A DNA stretch of 64,000 bases. It comes from DATEKX01 sp963726785 (lineage in GTDB: Bacteria > Acidobacteriota > Blastocatellia > UBA7656). Below, piece after piece: positions 24,999 to 35,023 of this stretch; position 1 is the first letter of the stretch, and every line of letters begins with the position of its first letter. The stretch spans positions 868,001 to 932,000 of the forward strand of contig CAVSDJ010000007.1 of NCBI GenBank assembly GCA_963726785.1, read 5' to 3'. The translations under genes and the position numbers were made by a program. The notes beneath the pieces were generated by a model. That model saw nothing but the letters and a program-made list of their open reading frames with translations. It had not been told where the DNA came from and ran no database searches.

Positions 24999-26000
24999 AT
25001 GTCCAAAAGCCTCACCACTCACAGGGAAGAATCCACCAGAATGAAATCCGCATTGCCGCGCGGTCTTGATCAATCATCGCGAAAGAAATATTTCCTTGGC
25101 ATTGACGGCGGCGGCACTAAAACTCATGCAGTCATCACCGACGCGCAATTGAATGTAGCAGGAGAAGCCTTCAGCGGGGCGTCTAATCCTGTGCGCGTCG
25201 GGCTTGAAGAAGCTGTATCAAATATAGATCAGGCGGTTATGGAAGCCTGTCTTCAAGCGGGGATTGAATATTCTGACATCACGTCCGCGTGCGCTGCTCT
25301 GGCCGGCATCAGCCATCCGATTCATTACGAGACGATCAAAGACGCGCTTGATCAACGGCTCCGGCTCAATCATCTCGAAATCGTGACGGACGCGCGCGCG
25401 GCGCTTGAGGGCGCTCTCGACGGCCAGCCGGGAGTGGTTTTAATCGCAGGCACAGGCTCGATAGCGATGGGGATGAACGAAGCAGGAGAGCAAGCACGCT
25501 CAGGCGGATGGGGGCCGACGCTCAGTGATGAAGGATCGGGATACGACATCGCGCGCCAGGCCTTGAGAGCCGTCATCGCATCCTTCGATGGCCGCGCGCC
25601 CAAAACTCTGTTGACTGATTCGATATGCAAGGAACTCGGAATCAGCGGCGCTAAAGATTTGCCGGGCGTCATCTATAACTCGGATTCCGAAGCCGTAGAG
25701 ATTGCGTCGCTGGCGAGGCTCGTCGCCGAAGCTGCCGAAGCTGCCGACCCGACTGCTCGCGACATACTGACGCATGCAGGCCGCGATCTTGGCGAGCTTG
25801 TTATCTCTGTCATCAAAAAGCTCGGTTTAGAATCTAAAAAGTTTCGCGTCGCCTGCGTCGGCAGCGTATTCAAATCAGGGGAATGTATTTTAGGGCCGCT
25901 CGGCGAAGTAGTGCTTCGCGTTGCGCCCGGAGCCGAGATCGGCCCGCCGCTTTTTCCGCCGACCATCGGCGCAGTAAAACTCGCTCAGGCATTGGTTTAG
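24999..26000 (+). CDS. BadF/BadG/BcrA-type sugar kinase, probable N-acetylglucosamine/MurNAc kinase
   Basis: ATPase of the ASKHA fold. Visible elements: L-G-I-D-G-G-G-T-K-T-H-A (phosphate 1), a D-A-R-A-A-L-E-G region, G-T-G-S-I-A-M-G (phosphate 2) and G-G-W-G-P-T-L-S-D-E-G-S-G-Y. This family includes N-acetylglucosamine kinase and the Clostridium MurK that phosphorylates MurNAc and GlcNAc. Start 24999 is the longest; the ATG at 25041 is also possible. The downstream symporter and AmiE/NamZ-like fusion favour an amino-sugar substrate. Confidence 0.78.
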   Translation: MSKSLTTHREESTRMKSALPRGLDQSSRKKYFLGIDGGGTKTHAVITDAQLNVAGEAFSGASNPVRVGLEEAVSNIDQAVMEACLQAGIEYSDITSACAALAGISHPIHYETIKDALDQRLRLNHLEIVTDARAALEGALDGQPGVVLIAGTGSIAMGMNEAGEQARSGGWGPTLSDEGSGYDIARQALRAVIASFDGRAPKTLLTDSICKELGISGAKDLPGVIYNSDSEAVEIASLARLVAEAAEAADPTARDILTHAGRDLGELVISVIKKLGLESKKFRVACVGSVFKSGECILGPLGEVVLRVAPGAEIGPPLFPPTIGAVKLAQALV

Positions 26001-26046
26001 TTTTTCTATCAAGCAGGGAAGGCAAAGCAAAAGTAAGAAGGCAGGT

Positions 26047-26251
26047 AGCTACGCAGCCGCGTAGCGGCGTTTGAGTTTAGCCGTGTACTTCAGTGCACGG
26101 AACAGCGACAATCAACACCAATTCGTCGCTCGCGCGACGGCTGACCGAGAATTCAATCGTCGCTCGCGCGACGAGGTTGATCGCTCCCGCTTAACCCGTG
26201 CGCTAAAGCACACGGCTAAACTCATTCAGCCGCTGACGCGGCAGTCGGACT
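26047..26251. repeat. Composite palindromic repeat element, about 200 bp
   Basis: The left arm near 26050-26100 (containing GAGTTTAGCCGTGT) is matched in reverse at about 26194-26243 (ACACGGCTAAACTC), forming a nested inverted repeat with a GC-rich end. Inside are two direct copies of CGTCGCTCGCGCGACG (26124-26139 and 26158-26173), each itself palindromic. No transposase gene is present. It looks like a MITE- or REP-type mobile non-coding element inserted between the kinase and symporter genes. Confidence 0.7.
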
Positions 26252-26334
26252 AAGTAGTTACAACAAAGAATAATTACTTCATTTTTACTTTTTACTTTTG
26301 CCTTTATCTGTCCATTCCTGCTTAAATTTTGCAA

Positions 26335-27807
26335 ATGCAACTTCACGCGTTAGACCTGATAATTATTGTCGCCTACATGGTCGGGGTCGTGTTGCTTGGC
26401 TGGTTTTTCAGCCGCAAGCAGAAAGACCTCCGCGATTATTTTCTCTCCGACCACGACGTGCCGTGGTGGGCGCTGGCCGCTTCGATTGTAGCTACTGAAA
26501 CTTCCGTCGTTACATTCATCAGCGTGCCTGCTTTCGCTTATGCGGCCAACGCGCGAAGCGAAGGCGGAAATTTCACCTTCCTGCAACTCGTGCTGGGCTA
26601 TCTGGTCGGGCGATTCATCATAGTGGCGCTCTTCATACCACTGTACTTTCGCGGCGAGCTTTTCACGGTATATCAGATTCTTGATCGAAGATTCGGCGGG
26701 CGCGTCAAGCGTGTAGCGGCCTCGCTCTTTATCGTCACGCGCTCGCTTTCCGATGGCGTTCGCATCTACGCGACGGCAATCCCGCTGGCCGTGCTGACGG
26801 GATTGGCCGATTGGAAATCTATTCTGATAATCGGCTTTGTGATGATCGTATTCACTTACCTCGGAGGCATAACGGCGGTAATCTGGATAGAGGTCATTCA
26901 ACTATTCATCTACATCGGCGGCGCAGTCGTGGCAGGAATAATTCTGCTCGACCGAATACAGGGAGGCTGGGGCGAAGTCATGGCCGTGGGGTCGGCCTTT
27001 AATAAATTTCAATTGTTCAACTTCTCGACAGACATAGCGCGCAGTTATACGTTCTGGGCTGGCGTGATTGGCGGCGCATTCCTGACGACCTCGACGCACG
27101 GGACGGATCAATACATGGTTCAGCGTTACCTGTGCGGCAAGAACGCGCGGCAAGCATCCGTAGCATTGCTTACGAGCGGCGCAATCGTTTTCGTCCAGTT
27201 CATAATGTTCCTGATGATCGGCGTGATGTTATTTGTCTTTTACAATCAGAACACGCTGCCCGCAGATGTCACGCCTGATCGCATCTTTTCATACTTCATA
27301 GTTACGCAACTTCCGACGGGAGTCATAGGTCTGGTCATCGCAGCCATGCTTGCGGCTGCAATGTCATCTTCGCTAAACGCCTTGGCCTCAACCACGCTCA
27401 CGGATTTCTATCAACCGCTGTTTGCGCCGAACCGCACGGAAGCTCATTACATGCGTTTCTCGCGCGTGGTGACAGCCGTATGGGGCGCTGTGCAGATTGC
27501 GGCAGCGCTTTACGTCATTGGAAAAGACAGGCGTATAGTTGATACAGTTCTTTCGATAGCTTCGTTCACCAACGGCCCCATACTCGGCTTGTTCTTCCTC
27601 GGCGCTCTCACGCATCGAGTCAGGCAATCGGGCGCGATGGCCGGTGTCATCACAGGCATCGCGGTAATGGTCTTTGTCTGGTGGAAGCTCAACATGTCGT
27701 GGCAATGGTACGTTCTGATAGGCTCGACCGTGACGTTTGTGGTCGGCTACGCGGCGAGCCTTGCATTCGAGCGCGAGCCAGTTGCGATCAAACAGGCAGG
27801 CGATTAG
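26335..27807 (+). CDS. SSS-family sodium:solute symporter
   Basis: A 490-residue membrane protein with about 13 hydrophobic helices, typical of the SLC5/sodium-solute symporter fold. Signature stretches include F-S-R-K-Q-K-D-L-R-D-Y-F and the W-W-A-L-A-A-S-I-V-A-T-E-T-S segment. It probably takes up an organic solute such as a sugar or amino sugar with Na+. Start 26335 is the ATG; a TTG at 26329 would add two residues. Three bases separate its stop from the next gene's first ATG, so they form an operon. Confidence 0.9.
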   Translation: MQLHALDLIIIVAYMVGVVLLGWFFSRKQKDLRDYFLSDHDVPWWALAASIVATETSVVTFISVPAFAYAANARSEGGNFTFLQLVLGYLVGRFIIVALFIPLYFRGELFTVYQILDRRFGGRVKRVAASLFIVTRSLSDGVRIYATAIPLAVLTGLADWKSILIIGFVMIVFTYLGGITAVIWIEVIQLFIYIGGAVVAGIILLDRIQGGWGEVMAVGSAFNKFQLFNFSTDIARSYTFWAGVIGGAFLTTSTHGTDQYMVQRYLCGKNARQASVALLTSGAIVFVQFIMFLMIGVMLFVFYNQNTLPADVTPDRIFSYFIVTQLPTGVIGLVIAAMLAAAMSSSLNALASTTLTDFYQPLFAPNRTEAHYMRFSRVVTAVWGAVQIAAALYVIGKDRRIVDTVLSIASFTNGPILGLFFLGALTHRVRQSGAMAGVITGIAVMVFVWWKLNMSWQWYVLIGSTVTFVVGYAASLAFEREPVAIKQAGD

Positions 27808-27810
27808 CTG

Positions 27811-30312
27811 ATGCGAATTATACTGAAACGAAATCATCCGTTCGAGAGGGTTGATTGCGATTGCGGCGATCATCTCGATGTTTGCCTGCGCCCCTCGCGG
27901 CGCAACGCGCGGCAAACAAACCAACTGAAGCGACTCCCGAATCAGTAGGGATGTCAGCCGAGCGACTGGCGCGAATTGACGAAGCAGTGCTCGCATCAAT
28001 CGAGCGAAAAGAGACGCCGGGCGCAGTTGTGCTGGTCGGGCGCAAAGGCCGCATAGTCTATCGCAAGGCTTTCGGCGACCGCGCCATCACGCCCAAACGC
28101 GAGCCGATGACGACGGATACAATCTTTGATCTCGCGTCGCTCACCAAAATAGTCGCGACGGCGACCTCGATGATGATACTGGTCGAGCGCGGCAAGGTGA
28201 GTTTGCCTGATCCCGTATCGCTCTACATTCCTGAGTTCGGCAAAAACGGAAAAGAGCGAATCACGGTCGAGCAGTTGATGACTCATCGCGCGGGGCTTCT
28301 GCCCGATAACGAAATCGCCGATTACGTCGGCGTAACGATTAACCCGCTCGAAAAGATTTACGAATTGCAGCCCTCGTATGAGCCGGGCACGCGATTCGTT
28401 TATTCGGATGTGGGTTTCATAGTCGCGGCTGAAATCGTTCGCCGCGTGTCGGGCAAACCGATTGACCAGTTCGCGCGCGAAAACATCTTTGCGCCGCTCA
28501 AGATGAAAGACACTGCTTATTTGCCGATTGAGCAGGGGCCGGAGCGGGATGGACTTTCAACCTCCAAATCTCAAATCTCGAATCTTCCAACAGAGCGAAT
28601 CGCGCCGACCGAAACGCGCGAAGGCCGCATGGATGCGCGGCGAAGTCCACGACCCTCGCTCTTATGAAATGAGCGGCATAGCAGGTCATGCGGGACTGTT
28701 TTCAACAGCGGACGATCTGGCCATCTTTTGCCGGATGATTTTGAACAAAGGCGAGTCGGGCGGCGTAAGAATACTTGCGCCCTACACAATCGAGCGGATG
28801 ATCAGCGCGCACTCGCTTCCAACTTCGCAGATGCGCGGCATCGGATGGGATGTGAACAGTTCGTTCTCTTCAAATCGCGGCGACATATTTCCGGTCGGCA
28901 CATTCGGCCACACGGGATTTACGGGCACGAGTTTGTGGCTTGACCCCGCAAGCGAAACGTTCGTCGTGATACTGACGAATCGCGTTCATCCGACAGGGCG
29001 CGGCGATGTTACGCGCTTGCGTTCGTTCGTCGCTTCAATCGTCGCAGGCTCGATCATCGCGCCGCCATTACGCGCCGCGTATTCGATTCGCTCGGCGCGC
29101 CAGTCTCTTACATCGGAATCGCCGCGAGCCGCCATAAGTCGTAGCGGGCCGCCCGCAGGACCACTTCATCCGGTGCTCACAGGCATTGATGTTTTAGAGC
29201 GCGACGGTTTCAAACAACTCGAAGGCCGTCGCATAGGGCTTATCACAAATCACACGGGCCGCAACCGCGCGGGGCGTTCGACTATTGATGTGCTTGCAGC
29301 GGCGAAGAACGTGAAACTGGTCGCGCTTTTTTCACCGGAGCACGGTTTGCGCGGAATCGAAGACACGAACATCAACGACGCGCGCGATGAAAAGACAGGG
29401 CTTCCAGTTCATAGCCTCTACGATAAAGACAAACGCAGACCTTCGGCTGAGATGTTGAAAGACATTGACACGCTGGTCTTCGACATTCAAGACATCGGCG
29501 CGCGCTTCTACACCTACATCACGACCTGCGGCTACGCGATGGAAGAAGCGGCGCGCAATAAAATCAAGTTCGTCGTGCTCGACCGCCCCAACCCGATCAA
29601 CGGTTACGAAATCGAAGGCCCCGTAGCCGATAGCGAACTCGTCACGCAGCCGCAATTTTCGTTCACTTCTTATCATCAGATTCCAGTGCGCTACGGCATG
29701 ACGATTGGCGAGCTTGCGATGCTCTTCAACAGAGAGCGAAATATCAACGCCGACCTGACGGTGATAAAGATGGAAGGATGGCGGCGCGCGGATTTCTTTG
29801 ACGGCACATCGCTCGTGTGGGTGAATCCGTCGCCCAACATGCGAAGCCTCGCAGAGGCGTTGCTGTACCCTGGGATAGGCTTGCTCGAAACAACTAATCT
29901 GTCGGTCGGGCGCGGGACTGACACGCCGTTTGAGGTGATCGGCGCGCCATGGATTGACGCCGGGAAGTTGAGCGATGCGCTCAATCGCGCGGGTCTTGCT
30001 GGCGTGCGATTCGTGCCTGTAAAATTCATACCGAAATCGTCAAAATTCGCCAACGAAGAATGCAATGGGGTGAATATCGTTATCACTGATCGCGGGTCTT
30101 TCCGCCCTGTGGCAGCAGGCGTAGAGATCGCTTACCAGATCAATCGGCTTTATTCGGGCACATGGAAAATTGACGATTATCTTCGACTGCTCGTAAACCG
30201 CGCGGCGCTTGCGGCGCTCAAGGAGGGCAAGTCGGCTTCCGAGATTGCTGCCACGTGGCAAGCGGGACTGGCGGAGTTCGCTCGCACGAGGCAGAAGTAT
30301 CTCATCTATTGA
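27811..30312 (+). CDS. Fusion of AmiE-like beta-lactamase-fold hydrolase and NamZ-like (DUF1343) domain (frame broken)
   Basis: The N-terminal part is a serine beta-lactamase-like hydrolase with S-L-T-K (serine nucleophile), Y-S-D-V-G and H-T-G motifs. In Bacillus subtilis the same type of enzyme, AmiE (YbbE), removes stem peptide from MurNAc-peptides. The C-terminal about 400 residues match DUF1343 (NamZ, exo-N-acetylmuramidase), with G-L-I-T-N-H-T-G and F-S-P-E-H-G-L-R-G. A single extra A at about 28626-28630 shifts the frame at E-G-R/W-M-R-G-E-V. The first 60 codons also change frame: a lipoprotein-like signal (I-A-I-A-A-I-I-S-M-F-A-C-A) lies in a different frame at 27854, so the true start is unclear. 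Confidence 0.8.
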
Positions 30313-30471
30313 AAGTGTAACGCGCGCAGCGGCTTGCGCGACCGAGTTTTAAGCCGTGTTGATTGATAAAGCAATATCCCAAACCCGAGTGGAAGCAAAC
30401 GAGACTCGATTCTCGACTGCCTGTGGTTGGGATCAACATTCCGTTTTACTTGAATTCTGGAGGAACTAAAA

Positions 30472-33400
30472 ATGAAAAGTACCAAAAGGCTTTTCGCTCT
30501 GTTTTTGACGCTGCTCCTTTTGACAAGCGCGACGAGCGTGATGGCGCAAGAGACGACAGCGACCATCAACGGTCAGGTGGTTGACCAGTCGGGCGCTGCC
30601 GTATCGGGAGCCGAGGTCAAGGTCACAAGCCTGAAGACTCAGGAAACCCGCACCACAACAACAGGCGATGATGGCTATTACTCGTTAACCTTCATAACGC
30701 CCGGCCTCTATGATTTTTCGGTCAAGGTGCAGGGCTTCAAAGAATTTTTGAATAGAAGCATTGAGCTTTTAGTCAACGACAGAAAATCCATAAACGTGCA
30801 ACTGGAAGCGGGCGCGGTCAGCGAGATGGTGAGCGTGACCGCAGAAGCCCCCATCGTTCAAAGCACGCCCACTGTCGGCGACGTTGTAGACAATCGAAAG
30901 GTTGTCGAGATACCGCTCAACAATCGAAACTTCCTGCAGTTGATCACGCTCGTTCCCGGCGTCACCGCAGATGACACAACCGAATCATCAATCGGGTTGA
31001 CGAGCACGACCAACATTTCCATCGCAGGCAATCGCCGCAACTCGACTAACTACCTTGTTGATGGCGTAGCGAACGTTGACGTGGGATCAAACATCACGTT
31101 GCTTTCGACGCCGACGGTTGATTCGATTCAGGAGTTCAGAGTAATCACGTCCGTGCCGACTGCGGAATTCGGTCGCGCGTCGGGCGGCGTCGTCAACGTC
31201 ATTACTAAAGGCGGCGGTCGCGATTTTCACGGCGGCGCTTACGAATTTTTCCGCAACGACAAGCTGAACGCAAACAGCTTCCTGAACAACGCGCAGGGGC
31301 GTTTCTGTGATGACGGACTGCCTCCCGCGCTTGGCAGACAGTGCGGCGACCCGCGTTCGGCGCGTCCTACGCTGCGATACAACAATTTCGGTTTAACCTT
31401 TAGCGGACCCGTGTGGATACCGGGGATTTATTCGCGCGGCCACGACAAGACTTTCTTCTTCTTCTCGCAGGAATGGCGGCGCATCATCCGCCAACCGGCT
31501 GAAGCTTTCCTCACAGTCCCCAGCCTGCGCGAGCGCACCGGCGACTTCTCGCAGAGCAGCACGCAAATAATTGATCCGCTCACGGGGGTGCAGTTTCCCG
31601 GCAACAAGATTCCGGACAACCGCATAAACCCAATCGCGAGGGCTATACTGGCTCTCTATCCTGAGCCGACGATTGCTGCGACGACTGCGGGCCTCGACCC
31701 GAATCGTATTCAAGCCTTAGCGCCCGGCATCCAGAATACGCGGCAAGAGACCGTGCGCATAGATCACAATTTCAACAGCAATCACCGTTTGATGGGACGC
31801 TACACGCACGACCTCAGCCAGACTCGCGAGCAGGGCGGATTGTTCAATCCTCTCGGCGCGGCACCGGTTCTTCCCGGCATAGCGACGACGAATACGGCTG
31901 TGCCCGGGCAGGTGTTCTCAGCCAACCTCACAAGCACTATTGGCTCGCATATCGTCAATGAGGTGTCTTTCAACTTCTCAAGCAATAAGATTTCGGCGGA
32001 CCTGATCGGCGCGTTTACGAGCGCCAACGTCAACATCCCTAACGCGGAGTTGTTCCCGCAAAATAATTCCGCGCTGCCGCCGTTCATCACGGTCACGGGA
32101 TTGCCGACCCTCGGGGCCAATCAGCTCATCGGAATTGAATTCAAGAATTTCAATCCCAAGGATAATTTGACCTGGGTGAGCGGCCCGCACACGTTCAAGT
32201 TCGGCGTTGACATGAGCTGGGAATCAAAGAACGAGAATGCGGCCAACGTCACTCAGGGCAACTTCACATTCTCAGGGCTTCAGACTCGTCGCGCGGGTGT
32301 GGCAAGCGGCATCGGATTTGCCGATTTACTGCTCGGTCGTGCGAGCGCCTATTCCGAATCGGAGTTCGATATTACGAATCACCTGAGATTCGGGCGCACG
32401 GAATTCTACGCGCAGGACACATGGAAGGCGCGTCCGAATCTTCAGCTCGATTTCGGCGTGCGCTACCAGTATTTCCGCATGCCTACAGACAAGCTCGATG
32501 TGCTGGATGCGTTTCTGCCCGAACTGTTTAATCCTGCCAATGCATTGCAATGCGCGAACGCGACCTGCACGGCATTCACTCGCGGCGTAGGCGACCCGCT
32601 CAACGGGATTGCGATTGCAGGCATCAACTCTCCGTTTGGTCGTCGTCTACAATTTGATGACCGTAACAATTGGGCGCCGCGTTTCGGGTTCGCGTGGAGT
32701 CCTGCTCCTAAAAGCGGCTTCCTCGGCACGCTTGTCGGAGGGCCGGAGAAAACAGTCATACGCGGCGGCTACGGAATCTACTACGATCAGGTGCTGGTAG
32801 GCATCATCGAACAGAACACGTTTACTAATCCGCCTTTCAGCAATACTGCATCATTGACCGGCACGGTCGCTGCGCCGATACCGATCGGGAACCCGGCTGC
32901 GGGCAGCCCGCCGGGCACGCTATCGCCGCGCTCGCTGATCACAACGAGCAATCCTTTCGTCACTCCGATCACGCAGCAATGGAACCTGACGATTCAGCGA
33001 CAATTCGGCAATTCGACAGCTTTCGAGCTAGGCTATCTCGGCTCCGGCGGTAATCACCTGGTGCGCCCTGTTGACATAAACGCGCCGACGCCGCAGGAAA
33101 TTCTTGCCGCGGCCAAAGGCATAGCGGGTTGCGACCCTGCGCTGGTTGCCACGAACAATCCGAACAACTGCATCAACCTTGCGCGCCCGTTCCGAGGCTA
33201 CACGACGATCACGGATCGTCAGACCACAGCGACGTTCCGCTACAACGCGCTTATAACCTCGCTCAGAGTTCAGCGCGTGCATGGCCTTACGGCGCAGTTG
33301 TCTTATACCTGGTCAAAGAACCTGACCGATTCGACGAATGATCGCGATGCGGTAGACCTTCCGCAGATTCGCACAGACTTTGCAATCGAGCGGGCCGTGG

Positions 33401-34002
33401 CACGCTTTGACCGCACGCACGTTTTCAAGGCGAGCTATGTTTACGAAGTGCCGTATCCGAAACAAGGGTTTATGGCGCTGCCCGTATTGCGTCAGGCTTT
33501 AGGCGGATGGGAAGTTGCGGGCATCACCACTGCGATGACGGGCCTGCCTTTGAATCGCGTCGTTCAGCAAACAGGCCCCGGCCCGCGCGGCACTCGTCCG
33601 AATCAGGTTAGCGACCCGTTTGAGAATGTTCCGACGGGCGTGAGCCGTATCCCGTACTACATCAACCCACTCGCGTTCCGCCCGACAGCGATAGGCGACA
33701 TCGGAACATCAGGCCGCGCGCCGTTCCGGTTCGAGCCTGTTTATGAAACGGATTTGAACCTTGCTAAGAATTGGCGATGGGCTGAACGATTCGGCGTGCA
33801 GTTCCGCGTAGAGTTCTACAACATCTTCAACAAGACAACGATCAGCGACATCAATCAGACAATTCCGAACCTGTTGCCGACTGATCCTGCTTTCAACAGT
33901 GTTGAAAACCTTCAGAAGAGCGGATCAAATGCGCTCTTTGGACAGGTCTTCGCCACAAGACGAGCCAGAGAAATTCAGTTGGGATTGAAGTTCAGCTTCT
34001 AA
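30472..34002 (+). CDS. Oar-like TonB-dependent outer membrane receptor with carboxypeptidase-like N-terminal domain
   Basis: A signal peptide (L-F-A-L-F-L-T-L-L-L-L-T-S-A-T-S-V-M-A) follows the start at 30472, which has GGAGG upstream. Residues about 28-110 are a carboxypeptidase regulatory-like beta-sandwich (I-N-G-Q-V-V-D-Q-S-G-A-A-V-S-G-A). Then a plug-like domain (T-V-G-D-V-V-D-N-R-K-V-V-E-I-P-L) and a long outer-membrane beta-barrel ending in an aromatic residue (K-F-S-F). At 1176 residues it matches Acidobacteriota Oar-type receptors. It would import or bind a large substrate; which one is unknown. Confidence 0.88.
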   Translation: MKSTKRLFALFLTLLLLTSATSVMAQETTATINGQVVDQSGAAVSGAEVKVTSLKTQETRTTTTGDDGYYSLTFITPGLYDFSVKVQGFKEFLNRSIELLVNDRKSINVQLEAGAVSEMVSVTAEAPIVQSTPTVGDVVDNRKVVEIPLNNRNFLQLITLVPGVTADDTTESSIGLTSTTNISIAGNRRNSTNYLVDGVANVDVGSNITLLSTPTVDSIQEFRVITSVPTAEFGRASGGVVNVITKGGGRDFHGGAYEFFRNDKLNANSFLNNAQGRFCDDGLPPALGRQCGDPRSARPTLRYNNFGLTFSGPVWIPGIYSRGHDKTFFFFSQEWRRIIRQPAEAFLTVPSLRERTGDFSQSSTQIIDPLTGVQFPGNKIPDNRINPIARAILALYPEPTIAATTAGLDPNRIQALAPGIQNTRQETVRIDHNFNSNHRLMGRYTHDLSQTREQGGLFNPLGAAPVLPGIATTNTAVPGQVFSANLTSTIGSHIVNEVSFNFSSNKISADLIGAFTSANVNIPNAELFPQNNSALPPFITVTGLPTLGANQLIGIEFKNFNPKDNLTWVSGPHTFKFGVDMSWESKNENAANVTQGNFTFSGLQTRRAGVASGIGFADLLLGRASAYSESEFDITNHLRFGRTEFYAQDTWKARPNLQLDFGVRYQYFRMPTDKLDVLDAFLPELFNPANALQCANATCTAFTRGVGDPLNGIAIAGINSPFGRRLQFDDRNNWAPRFGFAWSPAPKSGFLGTLVGGPEKTVIRGGYGIYYDQVLVGIIEQNTFTNPPFSNTASLTGTVAAPIPIGNPAAGSPPGTLSPRSLITTSNPFVTPITQQWNLTIQRQFGNSTAFELGYLGSGGNHLVRPVDINAPTPQEILAAAKGIAGCDPALVATNNPNNCINLARPFRGYTTITDRQTTATFRYNALITSLRVQRVHGLTAQLSYTWSKNLTDSTNDRDAVDLPQIRTDFAIERAVARFDRTHVFKASYVYEVPYPKQGFMALPVLRQALGGWEVAGITTAMTGLPLNRVVQQTGPGPRGTRPNQVSDPFENVPTGVSRIPYYINPLAFRPTAIGDIGTSGRAPFRFEPVYETDLNLAKNWRWAERFGVQFRVEFYNIFNKTTISDINQTIPNLLPTDPAFNSVENLQKSGSNALFGQVFATRRAREIQLGLKFSF

Positions 34003-34025
34003 CCTGATTCTCTAAGAACGTTGAA

Positions 34026-34059
34026 AAGAGCAGGCCGGATTAAAATCCGACCTGCTCTT
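34026..34059. terminator. Bidirectional hairpin terminator between receptor and AhpD genes
   Basis: 15-bp arms (34026-34040 and 34045-34059) with one mismatch around TAAA, between the convergent receptor and candidate selenoprotein genes. A T-rich run follows on the plus strand. Confidence 0.8.
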
Positions 34060-34061
34060 TG

Positions 34062-34667
34062 TTATTTCTTCCAGTTCTTAATGTAGCCGTTTTCTTTAAG
34101 CCGTCGGCCTGACATCTCGTAAGCGGAGGCGGGCATATCGTGGACGCCTGTCGCGTCAATCCAGCGATTGTAGAAATTGAACAGAGCGCACACGTTGACG
34201 GCGTCATAGATCGCTTCGTCAGTCCAGCCCGCGCGCTTCGCAGAGTCCACGTCTTCCTGTTTGATTTGATTCGACGTGTGATTCACTTTTTCGATGAATT
34301 CAAACAGAGCTTTCTCTTTGTCTGAAAGCCGCGAGGAACGGAAGTCTTCCAGAACAGAGAGGACGAGTTCGCTATCTTCGAGAAGTTCCGCAGCACCTGC
34401 GGCGTGCGAGCCTATTCAGAAGGGGCAGTCGTTTCTGCGCGAAGTGAATGCGGCTATCAATTCGCGTATCCCCGGCGAAAGCGGCGAAGGCCCGCGCATC
34501 ACGCCTTGAGTGAAATCGGCGAGGTGCTGCGTGACATCAGGCTTGAATGCGAACAAGTGCCAGATTTGAGGAATAGGCGCGCCAGCGGCTTTCATCCGTT
34601 CGATCATCTCGCCGACCTCGCCTTCGGGTTTCTTCTCTTCAACATCTTTGAGAAACATCGGCTCCAT
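34062..34667 (-). CDS. AhpD/CMD-family peroxidase-like candidate selenoprotein (in-frame TGA at the CxxC motif)
   Basis: Start 34667 is supported by AGGAG 9 bp upstream. The frame is open for 201 codons except one TGA at 34416-34418, and no frame shift occurs. Residues around it are E69, then R-N-D-C81-P-F-[TGA84]-I-G-S-H88. The AhpD/carboxymuconolactone decarboxylase family has E...C-x-x-C-x-x-x-H, so the TGA sits exactly at the second redox Cys. The GGU of a hairpin (see 34388-34402) is 18 nt downstream, as in E. coli fdhF. I read codon 84 as selenocysteine. The family reduces peroxides or resolves disulfides. A nonsense mutation of TGC is the alternative. Confidence 0.8.
34388..34402 (-). 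promoter_or_regulatory. Candidate bacterial SECIS hairpin
   Basis: mRNA stem CCGCAG pairs with CUGCGG (6 bp, loop GUG; or 5 bp with loop GGUGC). Its GCAGGU core and the 18-nt distance from the UGA to the GGU equal those in E. coli fdhF. The lower stem is weak in my reading. Confidence 0.65.
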
Positions 34668-35023
34668 TCAGAAATTCTCCTGTTGTTGTTTTTGCGCTGG
34701 GCTGGAAGATAAATGATGAACAGGAGCGAGTCAATAGCGAGCGGGGCAAGTCTTGACGAAGCGCGAGCAATCTACTGGTGGGATGACTAGCTAAGGAAGA
34801 AAAGAGAACAGCGCAGGCAGTACGGATGAAGACACAGCTACAGGTTCAAGTAATTGCCGCCTCCGTATTACCCGCGCTTCTTGGATAAAGAAAGCGTTGC
34901 ACAACTAATCGCTAATTTGCATTACTGTGCTCACGCTTAAAAACACTCGGCTTCGACTTTTCAGGCAAAGCTATGGGTTGTGTATTCGAGAGGGCGGACT
35001 TGCCTGCCCTCTCGAAAGCTGCT
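34668..35023. other. Intergenic region, no gene seen
   Basis: About 356 bp upstream of the candidate selenoprotein and downstream of the small monooxygenase gene. I see no convincing coding frame, repeat or RNA structure beyond a short GGGCGGAC/GCCTGCCC-like stretch near 34991-35014. Confidence 0.4.

Noticed and set aside
28550..28600. Possible microsatellite insertion (repeated AAATCTC in AmiE-NamZ)
   Set aside because: It remains in frame and can simply be a linker-coding segment.
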